Positions 1 through 4,726 of a stretch of 9,599 nt of DNA are shown one piece after another. A program made the position numbers and the translations under genes. Below the pieces are notes generated by a model, which was given only the letters and a program-made list of their open reading frames with translations, was not told the origin of the DNA and made no database searches. The stretch lies in the NCBI GenBank assembly GCA_003455715.1, contig DMQJ01000479.1, positions 5,289 through 14,887 of the forward strand. The letters are read 5' to 3'. Origin of the DNA: Acidimicrobiaceae bacterium (GTDB lineage: Bacteria; Actinomycetota; Acidimicrobiia; Acidimicrobiales; Ilumatobacteraceae). The first letter of the stretch is position 1, and each line of letters opens with the position of its first letter.

Positions 1-1
1 G

Positions 2-373
2 GCGCGTACAGAACGGACGATTGCATCGCTCGGTCTGCCCTATCGCATCATCGAGATCTGCACCGGCGACATGGGACAGAGCCATCACCGCAGCTTCGAC
101 ATCGAGGTCTACGCGCCCGGGTGCGACAACTGGCTGGAGGTCAGCTCGGTGAGCTGGTTCAGCGACTATCAGGCGCGCCGCGCCGACATCCGATTCCGCA
201 CGCCCGGCGAGAAGGGCACCACGATTGCCAACACGCTCAACGGTTCCGCCCTTGCAGTGCCACGGGTGTGGGCAGCCATCATGGAGAACTACCGCCAGCC
301 CGACGGCAGCGTGGTGGTGCCCGACGTGCTGCGCCCGTACATGCGCGGTCTGGAAGTGATCGCGCCGCGATGA
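2..373 (+). CDS. serS: Seryl-tRNA synthetase, C-terminal part (5' end outside window)
   Basis: This class II aminoacyl-tRNA synthetase charges tRNA-Ser with serine in the cytoplasm. Only the last 123 residues are present, open from the window edge to a TGA at 371-373. Visible family signatures are the catalytic-core strand LGLPYRIIEICTGDMG, the segment WLEVSSVSWFSDYQARR that matches the SerRS 'E(V/I)SS.S...D(F/Y)QARR' region, and class II motif 3 near the end (NTLNGSALAVPRVWAAIMEN, then VPDVLRPYM). The arginine of the PRV segment is the expected ATP-binding arginine. The N-terminal coiled-coil arm and motifs 1 and 2 lie upstream of the window. The stop codon overlaps the next start as ATGA, so pdxH is probably translationally coupled to serS. 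Identity is secure from motifs; only the missing 5' part limits the call. Confidence 0.96.
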   Translation, partial: ARTERTIASLGLPYRIIEICTGDMGQSHHRSFDIEVYAPGCDNWLEVSSVSWFSDYQARRADIRFRTPGEKGTTIANTLNGSALAVPRVWAAIMENYRQPDGSVVVPDVLRPYMRGLEVIAPR

Positions 374-1035
374 GCCCCGAGCCTGGCCCCGACCCGCTGG
401 AGGCGATGGCCCGCCACCGCTTCGAGTACGAGACAGCCGGGCTCGATGTCGCCGACGTCGATGAAGACCCGCTGGTGCAGTGGCAGCGGTGGTTCCGCGA
501 GGCCAGCGAGGCGGGCTGCACCGAGCCGCACGCATTCGTGCTCGGCACCGTCGACGACGAGGGATGGCCACAGAGCCGCTACGTGTTGCTCCGGGGTGCC
601 GACCAACGTGGATTCAGCTTCTTCACCAACTATGAGTCGGCGAAGAGCCACCAGATGGCGGCCGAGCCCCGGGTGTCGATGCTGTTCACCTGGCTGCAAC
701 TGCACCGGCAGGTGCGTGTGCTGGGCACCGTGGCCCGGGCACCGGAGGCCGACAGCGACGAGTACTTCGCCTCACGCCCGCGGGGTTCGCAGGTGGGGGC
801 CTGGTCGTCGCCGCAGTCGCAGTCCATCCCCGACCGCTCATGGCTCGAGCAGCGGGTGGAGCAGATGGCCGCCACCTTCGGCGACGGCCCCGTCCCCCGC
901 CCGGCATTCTGGGGTGGCTGGGTGGTGACGCCCGTGGCATACGAGTTCTGGCAGGGTCGCCCCAGCCGCCTGCACGACCGCATCAGCTACACCATGACGG
1001 ACGACACCTGGCGCCTCGAGCGCCTCGCCCCCTAA
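370..1035 (+). CDS. pdxH: Pyridoxamine/pyridoxine 5'-phosphate oxidase
   Basis: PdxH is an FMN-dependent enzyme that oxidises pyridoxamine or pyridoxine 5'-phosphate to pyridoxal 5'-phosphate, the last step of PLP synthesis and salvage. The 221-residue product has the usual family length. Visible signatures are RYVLLRGADQRGFSFFTNY (residues 70-88, FMN-binding strand), SAKSHQM, RQVRVLGTV (113-121), YFASRPRGSQVGAWSSPQS (132-150), the PxFWGGW motif (178-184), EFWQGRPSRLHDR (192-204) and the typical C-terminal WRLERLAP. The ATG at 370 is chosen because it overlaps the serS stop by ATGA and gives a family-typical N-terminus. The same frame stays open upstream, but that part only shadows serS. Cotranscription with serS is inferred from the overlap. 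Confidence 0.96.
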   Translation: MSPEPGPDPLEAMARHRFEYETAGLDVADVDEDPLVQWQRWFREASEAGCTEPHAFVLGTVDDEGWPQSRYVLLRGADQRGFSFFTNYESAKSHQMAAEPRVSMLFTWLQLHRQVRVLGTVARAPEADSDEYFASRPRGSQVGAWSSPQSQSIPDRSWLEQRVEQMAATFGDGPVPRPAFWGGWVVTPVAYEFWQGRPSRLHDRISYTMTDDTWRLERLAP

Positions 1036-1040
1036 CCCCG

Positions 1041-1112
1041 TTTTACGTAAAAGGTGACAGCGCCGAGCCCCAGGTCAGAGCGTGTGCCCGGCACCCGGAT
1101 TTTGACGCAAAG
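1041..1112. repeat. Palindromic element plus a degenerate relative between convergent genes
   Basis: A perfect 12-bp palindrome, TTTTACGTAAAA (1041-1052), sits six bases after the pdxH stop and is followed by GGTGACAG. A related stretch lies about 45 bp on: GTGCC-C-GGCAC (1084-1094, a 5-bp inverted repeat around one base) followed by TTTTGACGCAAA near 1099-1110. Both look like partial copies of a module with TTTTACGTAAAA flanked by GGCACC/GGTG-type arms. The second copy lies inside the 3' end of the minus-strand gene. It may be a dispersed repeat remnant or a weak bidirectional terminator between the convergent genes. Its AT-rich stem is short, so I do not call it a terminator. Confidence 0.4.
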
Positions 1113-1755
1113 CTGGGGGAGACGGGGTCGACGAGGGGGACGCTGCGGTTGCGGAGAGGGCGGTGGCGGCGGTGGCGAGTGCGTCGATCAGTGACACGGT
1201 ATGCGGGACATGGCCGGGACCCTTCCAGTCGGCCCAGATCGGGCTGGTACCGCGCACCCGCGGAGGCAATTCGATCTGCACACCACGCTTCCGGGGCAGG
1301 TTTACCGGGTTGTGCTCGTGTAGGCCGCGCAACTCCTTTGGCATCTGCTCGAGATCGGTCTCGATGGTGTACTCGGGCAACGCCGGCCGCAGGTGGGCGG
1401 AAACATGCCCGGCGAGTTCGCGGTTCTGGCCACCGAGCAGCAACGTGGTCCACATGCCATGCCGGCCATAGCCGTGGATGGTGATGACCATGTCGACATG
1501 CTCAAGGAATCCGGCCAGCACCGGCGACTCCGCGGGCGACACACGGTGTGAGGGGATGTGCCAGGTGAGGTCGGCCGGCTGCAGCACCCCGTAGTAGCTG
1601 GCGCCACTGCGGGCGGCGGCCTCGTCGGCGATGACATCGGTGAGGTGCTCCAGCGACCCGCCGTGGTAGGCCATGAACCCCAATCGCCCTTCCAACCGGC
1701 ACACCTCGCGCACCCCTGGCGTGGCCAGCAGGTCGCGGAAGGGCGTGTCGGTCAT
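1075..1755 (-). CDS. Poly-gamma-glutamate hydrolase family protein (PghP-like, PF05908)
   Basis: The 226-residue product resembles the PghP/YmaC family of zinc-dependent gamma-glutamyl hydrolases, best known from phages that degrade poly-gamma-glutamate capsules. Visible signatures are YHGGSLE (residues 30-36), with His31 and Glu36 as likely zinc ligands in an HGGxxE motif, SYYG (53-56), TIHGYG (92-97), with His94 as the probable third ligand, LLLGG (105-109), NPVNLPRKRGVQIELP (149-164) and a following arginine pair. No signal peptide or membrane segment is seen, so the protein is probably cytoplasmic. The C-terminal 30 or so residues are Ala/Ser/Pro-rich and partly overlap a repeat-like sequence. 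Its ATG overlaps the stop of the CcdA-like gene as ATGA, which decides the start. The actual substrate is unknown; it could be any gamma-glutamyl or related amide bond. Confidence 0.75.
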   Translation of the reverse strand: MTDTPFRDLLATPGVREVCRLEGRLGFMAYHGGSLEHLTDVIADEAAARSGASYYGVLQPADLTWHIPSHRVSPAESPVLAGFLEHVDMVITIHGYGRHGMWTTLLLGGQNRELAGHVSAHLRPALPEYTIETDLEQMPKELRGLHEHNPVNLPRKRGVQIELPPRVRGTSPIWADWKGPGHVPHTVSLIDALATAATALSATAASPSSTPSPPALRQNPGAGHTL

Positions 1756-2678
1756 TCGGCGGCAGCTCCGGGCTGGCGAACAGACTCGGAGTCCGATGCG
1801 TCGACGGTGACCCGAAGATCGACCGTTGCAGTAACTGAAACTGAGATGCCATCGGCGCGGCGGCCACGCTCGCGCACCAAGGAGTAGGCAACCCCGGCGG
1901 CCACCAACCCGCCGAGCACCCATGCCGCCAGCGTCCAGTTGTCGAGCAGCCAGGTCTGCACGTCCTGCTGCACACCTTCGATGGCGCTGGTGAGCGGATC
2001 GCTGCCCTCCTGCACGTCGACCTTCCAGAAGTACCACAGCAGGTAGGCGCCCGACAGCAGCACGAATGCCCCTGCCACCATCTCCACGTACTGCAGTTTC
2101 GACTTCAGCCAGCGGACGAAGCCCATGTTGGCCGTGGCGAGAGCCAGGGTGAGCGAGACCACCACCAGCGCCATCCCCACTGCATACGCAACCACGTTGG
2201 CGACGCCTGCGAAGTAGCCCTCGCGCTTTCCGGTCTGGAACAGGGTGGCGATGAAGAGCGGCAGCGTGCACCCGAGCGAGGCAACGCCATAGGCGACGCC
2301 GTAGACGAACATCGACTTCAGGGTGCGGTCGGTGTGATCGGTCGAGACACCCTTGGTGAAGATGGGCAGCTTGTAGCCGAACAGCATCGCGATGCCCAGC
2401 AGCACGAAGATCACGCCGATGACTGCGGTTGCGTACTTGGCGTTGGCCAGGAGGCTCTGGGTCCAGTACTGGGTGGCGGCGCCGATGGCCAGAAAGACGG
2501 TGAAGAAGCCGGCCGACACCATCGTGCCGACAAGGAGGGCCTTGCGAATGGGCGCCCTGGTTTCGCCGTCGGCTGCCGAGACCCCGAGGAAGTACATGAG
2601 ATAGGTAGGCAGCAGCACGAAGCCGCATGGGTTGATGGACGCCACCAACCCGCGGATGAAGCTGAGCGACAGGTTCAC
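1752..2678 (-). CDS. ccdA: CcdA/DsbD-type membrane thiol-disulfide transporter
   Basis: This 308-residue polytopic membrane protein belongs to the CcdA/DsbD transmembrane family, which carries reducing equivalents from cytoplasmic thioredoxin to extracytoplasmic thiol proteins. Two cysteines occupy the expected places: Cys18 in SINPCGFVLLPTYL (first helix) and Cys137 in VASLGCTLPLFIATL (fourth helix). About seven hydrophobic segments are visible near residues 8-30, 48-70, 83-102, 124-147, 160-183, 197-217 and 247-267. A polar, acidic tail of about 40 residues follows. The start is GTG at 2678, overlapping the TlpA-like stop as GTGA, with GAGGAG just upstream as ribosome binding site. At 308 residues it is longer than minimal CcdA (about 200-240) because of the last helix and tail. 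Its direct partner is probably the TlpA-like protein encoded immediately upstream. Confidence 0.88.
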   Translation of the reverse strand: MNLSLSFIRGLVASINPCGFVLLPTYLMYFLGVSAADGETRAPIRKALLVGTMVSAGFFTVFLAIGAATQYWTQSLLANAKYATAVIGVIFVLLGIAMLFGYKLPIFTKGVSTDHTDRTLKSMFVYGVAYGVASLGCTLPLFIATLFQTGKREGYFAGVANVVAYAVGMALVVVSLTLALATANMGFVRWLKSKLQYVEMVAGAFVLLSGAYLLWYFWKVDVQEGSDPLTSAIEGVQQDVQTWLLDNWTLAAWVLGGLVAAGVAYSLVRERGRRADGISVSVTATVDLRVTVDASDSESVRQPGAAAE

Positions 2679-3265
2679 AGCAACTCCTCTTCGATGATGT
2701 CGGCGATGCGGGTGGCGTCGATCTGCCCAGTTTGCTGCACGATGGTGCCGTCGGCGGTGACGAACAACGTGACCGGGAAGGCGGCCACGCCGACGGCGCT
2801 GATGAACTCGCCGTCGGCGTCGTAGAACAGCTCGTACTGGATGCCGTAGCCGCGGGCGAAGTCTTCCTCGCGTTCGCTTGCCGCCAGATAGCTCACGCCG
2901 ACGAACCGCACCCGGTCGCCGTACTCGGCGTGGGCCTCGGCGAAGTCGGGCAGTTCCTTCTTGCACGGCCCACAGGTGGAGCCCCAGATGTTGATGACCA
3001 GCGGCTGACCAAGCAGGTCGGCGACGGCGAACGCGTCGTTGTTGAGCGTGCGCACGTTGGCCTCGGGCAGCGGTGTGCCCTCGACCTTTGCGTTGGTGGC
3101 GATGGACGGCGGCTCGAACGTGCCGGACGGCCCGGTGATGACCGCCTCGGGCGCCGTGGTGGTGCCGTCGGACCCGCCGGAGCGGGCGATGACCCACCCG
3201 ATGGCCACGGACGCAACGGCGGCGACGACGAGCGACACCACCAGCAGCCGACCACGGAACTTCAC
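2675..3265 (-). CDS. Membrane-anchored TlpA/ResA-like thioredoxin
   Basis: The 196-residue product is an extracytoplasmic thiol-disulfide oxidoreductase. An N-terminal anchor (residues about 7-27, after MKFRGR) precedes a low-complexity linker and a thioredoxin fold of the AhpC/TSA-TlpA type starting near residue 60. The active site is WGSTCGPCKKELP with Cys98 and Cys101, and the cis-proline is Pro164 in AAFPVTLFV. The GTG start at 3265 lies 8 nt after TAGCCT, a plausible leaderless -10 element, and the codons that follow give a good signal-anchor. It heads an operon with the CcdA-like gene (4-bp GTGA overlap), which probably supplies its reductant. Cytochrome c maturation and reduction of other secreted thiol proteins are both possible; no other cytochrome biogenesis genes are present here to decide. 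Confidence 0.92.
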   Translation of the reverse strand: MKFRGRLLVVSLVVAAVASVAIGWVIARSGGSDGTTTAPEAVITGPSGTFEPPSIATNAKVEGTPLPEANVRTLNNDAFAVADLLGQPLVINIWGSTCGPCKKELPDFAEAHAEYGDRVRFVGVSYLAASEREEDFARGYGIQYELFYDADGEFISAVGVAAFPVTLFVTADGTIVQQTGQIDATRIADIIEEELL

Positions 3266-3273
3266 AGGTGGTC

Positions 3274-3279
3274 AGGCTA
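3274..3279 (-). promoter_or_regulatory. Candidate -10 element for the tlpA-ccdA-pghP-like operon
   Basis: On the minus strand TAGCCT matches the actinobacterial TANNNT -10 pattern and ends 8 nt before the GTG start of the TlpA-like gene. That spacing places the transcription start at or next to the start codon, implying a leaderless mRNA. No convincing -35 hexamer is seen. The same hexamer precedes orn and the glycerate kinase gene in this window. Confidence 0.5.
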
Positions 3280-3357
3280 CCGGTGGTGTCAGCCGGAGGG
3301 TCGTCGGTGCGTTGCCTCCGACCGGGGGGTGCTCGTCGTGCCGAATCGCTGCGACGT

Positions 3358-3418
3358 GACCAGGTGAGCCAACGCCGCTAGGCGACCAGGTGAGCCAAGG
3401 CCGCTAGGCGACCAGGTG
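3358..3418. repeat. 26-bp tandem repeat overlapping the end of the WhiB-like gene
   Basis: Two 26-bp units (3358-3383 and 3384-3409) differ by one base, and a third partial copy runs from 3410 to 3418. Each begins GACCAGGTG. The third copy is the authentic end of the WhiB-like coding region (codons for HLVA), so the tandem units downstream look like repeated copies of the gene's last codons and stop. The unit length is not a multiple of three, but the gene's own stop lies before the second unit, so the protein is unaffected. Replication slippage is the simplest origin. Confidence 0.7.
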
Positions 3419-3763
3419 GGGCGGGATGGGCACCTCGTCGACCACCAGCTCGGGCCGGGGGTTCTTGGGCGGCCGGCCACGCGGCCGCTTGTTGACGACC
3501 ACTCGCCCGTTCTCGACGAGCTCGCCGCCCCACACACCCCACGGCTCGGCACGCTCGATCGCGCCGGCCAGGCAGGTCTCCGCCAGGTCGCACTTGCCGC
3601 AGATCGCCTTGGCACGGGCGATGTCGATGGGTGCGTCGGAGAAGAACAGGTGGGTGAGGGTGCCGTGACCGTCGGCGCAGCGCGGCTTCACCACACGGGT
3701 GGCGAGCGGCTCGACGATCTCGTCGAAGGTGGTCTGGATGTCGGTGTCGTTCAGGGTGTGCAT
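3404..3763 (-). CDS. whiB7: WhiB-family iron-sulfur transcription factor, WhiB7-like with AT-hook
   Basis: WhiB proteins are small actinobacterial [4Fe-4S] regulators that bind the primary sigma factor. This 119-residue product has the four cluster cysteines Cys29, Cys55, Cys58 and Cys64 (C-x25-C-x2-C-x5-C). The turn motif AEPWGVWGGE (residues 72-81) and the basic AT-hook KRPRGRPPK (92-100) follow. The combination of EPWGVWGGE and KRPRGRP is characteristic of WhiB7, which activates intrinsic antibiotic-resistance and ribosome-stress genes by binding AT-rich DNA beside -10 elements. The tail after the hook (about 19 residues) is longer than in mycobacterial WhiB7. The ATG at 3763 has only a weak AGGT upstream. 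The gene sits behind an upstream ORF and terminator, an arrangement that supports the WhiB7 assignment. It could instead be a paralogous WhiB with an AT-hook. Confidence 0.85.
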   Translation of the reverse strand: MHTLNDTDIQTTFDEIVEPLATRVVKPRCADGHGTLTHLFFSDAPIDIARAKAICGKCDLAETCLAGAIERAEPWGVWGGELVENGRVVVNKRPRGRPPKNPRPELVVDEVPIPPHLVA

Positions 3764-3808
3764 CGGGGTTACCTGTTCTTCGTGTGTGACGTGAGGAAGG
3801 GAGAGGGG

Positions 3809-3850
3809 AAAAGCAGAAAGGCCGCCGGGATCTTGTGATCCCGACGGCCT
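3809..3850 (-). terminator. Intrinsic terminator or attenuator in the WhiB7-like leader
   Basis: On the minus strand AGGCCG (3850-3845) pairs with CGGCCT (3824-3819), and CGGGATC (3843-3837) pairs with GATCCCG (3832-3826). The stem has 13 pairs with one mismatch and a four-base loop. It is followed by a T-rich run, TTTCTGCTTTT, ending near 3809. The hairpin lies about 55 nt upstream of the WhiB7-like start and about 20 nt after the stop of the upstream ORF. It would therefore terminate leader transcripts before the regulator gene unless prevented. Confidence 0.85.
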
Positions 3851-3891
3851 CGAGGGCGCTTTCGACGTTGGGTTACGTCGAGGCGATCCCG
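3848..3891 (-). promoter_or_regulatory. Candidate antiterminator and stop-codon hairpin upstream of the attenuator
   Basis: On the minus strand CGGGATC at 3891-3885 repeats the terminator's 5' arm exactly, so it can pair with the terminator's 3' arm (3832-3826). Nested inside this, CCTCGA (3883-3878) can pair with TCGAGG (3853-3848), taking bases from the base of the terminator. A third element is a perfect 7-bp hairpin, TCGACGT/ACGTCGA (3881-3875 with 3868-3862), which includes part of the upstream ORF's TAA stop. The CGGGATC strand lies in the ORF's final codons. A ribosome finishing the ORF would mask it and allow termination, while one stalled earlier would leave it free. The pairings are seen in the sequence; the mechanism is inferred. 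Confidence 0.55.
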
Positions 3892-4043
3892 AGGTGTCGG
3901 GCAGGGCGCTTGGTGGTCTCATTGATGGGGTTGGATGCCATCGACCGGGAGCGCCACTGGTAGCCGTGACCGAACACGCCTGCGCACAGGCGCGCGTCAG
4001 CGGCCACCGGGGCCATGCTGAGTGCGAGTGCCGTGCGCTTCAT
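3873..4043 (-). CDS. Short upstream ORF (56 aa), probable leader peptide of the WhiB7-like gene
   Basis: A 56-residue ORF starts MKRTALALSMAPVAADARLC and ends RHLGIAST. AAGGAAGG lies about 11 nt before the ATG, a usable though slightly distant ribosome binding site. I do not recognise a protein family. The N-terminus is mildly hydrophobic but too weak for a convincing signal peptide. The rest is polar and arginine-rich without motifs. It fills the gap between orn and the WhiB7-like gene, on the same strand, and ends about 20 nt before the strong terminator. Its last codons contain the strand that can compete with terminator folding. The position fits a regulatory upstream ORF whose translation reports ribosome function, as described for whiB7 leaders. 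A stand-alone small protein is the alternative. Confidence 0.5.
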   Translation of the reverse strand: MKRTALALSMAPVAADARLCAGVFGHGYQWRSRSMASNPINETTKRPARHLGIAST

Positions 4044-4102
4044 TGCGGTTCGTGCCTTCCTTGGTCGTTGGACCCACTGCGGCTGCAGCAGATCGGGGTA
4101 CA

Positions 4103-4123
4103 GGCAATCACGAATCGATTGCC
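4103..4123. promoter_or_regulatory. 7-bp inverted repeat between orn and the WhiB7-like leader
   Basis: GGCAATC (4103-4109) and GATTGCC (4117-4123) form a perfect inverted repeat with a 7-nt spacer, 12 bp past the orn stop. On the minus strand no T-run follows, so it is a poor intrinsic terminator. Its position upstream of the leader ORF, in a locally AT-richer stretch, fits an operator or promoter-proximal site for the WhiB7-like transcript. The promoter itself must lie near here, but I cannot fix a -10/-35 pair with confidence. Confidence 0.35.
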
Positions 4124-4135
4124 GATGCAACTGAT

Positions 4136-4690
4136 TTATTTCGCGTCGCCCGCAGGGGGCACCACGAAGACGTGCTCGCGGTAGAAGCGCAGCTCGGCGA
4201 CGCTCTCGCGGATGTCGTCGAGCGCTCGGTGCGAACCCTGCTTGGAGGCCCGGCTGTTGAGCAGACCGGGGTACCAACGACGCACGAGTTCCTTGATGCT
4301 GCTGACGTCGACGCTGCGGTAGTGCAGGTAGTGCTCGATCTCGGGGAGGTACGCGTCGAGGAAACGGCGATCCATCCCGATCGAGTTGCCACACAGCGGC
4401 ACCGTGCGAGGCGCTGGAACGTGCTCTTGGATGAACGCCAGCGTCTGCGCGCCCGCGTCGGCGAGGCTGATCGTGCTGGAGCGAATGGCATCGAGCAGGC
4501 CGCTGCGCGTGTGCATCTCGACCACCACCGGGTCCATCAACGCGAGGGCGTCCTCCGGCTGGTGCACCACCAGGTCGGGGCCTTCGGCGATGATCTCCAA
4601 GTTGTCGTCGGTGATGAGCGTGGCGATCTCGACGATGACGTTGCTCCGCGGATCGAGGCCGGTCATTTCGAGGTCCATCCACACGAGCAC
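4136..4690 (-). CDS. orn: Oligoribonuclease (DEDDh 3'-5' exonuclease)
   Basis: Orn degrades 2-5 nt RNA fragments to mononucleotides, finishing mRNA turnover, and hydrolyses pGpG from c-di-GMP breakdown. The product has the DEDDh catalytic set: Asp6 and Glu8 in MDLEMTGLDP (Exo I), Asp107 in GNSIGMDRRFLDAY (Exo II), and His154 with Asp159 in SHRALDDIRES (Exo III). Length (184 residues) is normal for the family. I chose the GTG at 4690 because the product then begins MLVWMDLEMTG, as Orn proteins usually do. A TAGCCT -10-like hexamer also ends 7 nt before it, implying a leaderless start. A TTG at 4711 would add seven residues but overlaps that promoter. The gene is divergent from the NUDIX hydrolase and lies upstream of the WhiB7-like leader. 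Confidence 0.95.
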   Translation of the reverse strand: MLVWMDLEMTGLDPRSNVIVEIATLITDDNLEIIAEGPDLVVHQPEDALALMDPVVVEMHTRSGLLDAIRSSTISLADAGAQTLAFIQEHVPAPRTVPLCGNSIGMDRRFLDAYLPEIEHYLHYRSVDVSSIKELVRRWYPGLLNSRASKQGSHRALDDIRESVAELRFYREHVFVVPPAGDAK

Positions 4691-4697
4691 GAGATGG

Positions 4698-4718
4698 AGG
4701 CTAGGCGACAACTACGGT
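4698..4718. promoter_or_regulatory. Back-to-back leaderless promoters for orn and the NUDIX gene
   Basis: In a 36-bp divergent gap, TAGCCT on the minus strand (4703-4698) ends 7 nt before the orn GTG. TACGGT on the plus strand (4713-4718) ends 8 nt before the NUDIX ATG at 4727. The two -10-like hexamers lie 9 bp apart facing outward, and neither gene has a Shine-Dalgarno sequence. No clear -35 elements are seen; in such a compact gap each would have to lie within or next to the opposite gene. Confidence 0.5.
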
Positions 4719-4726
4719 CGCAAGCG

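Noticed and set aside
1756..2628. N-terminal extension of the hydrolase frame over the CcdA-like gene
   Set aside because: The extension is low-complexity and overlaps a clear membrane protein gene. The ATG at 1755 with the ATGA overlap gives a family-like N-terminus.
2679..3197. N-terminal extension of the CcdA-like frame over the TlpA-like gene
   Set aside because: The extension is Arg/His-rich shadow sequence. The GTG at 2678 with GAGGAG upstream begins a proper first membrane helix.
3281..3330. Possible stem GTCGGAGG/CCTCCGGC in the gap between the TlpA-like and WhiB7-like genes
   Set aside because: The loop is 15 nt, one pair is a wobble and no T-run follows on either strand, so there is not enough to call a terminator or regulatory RNA.
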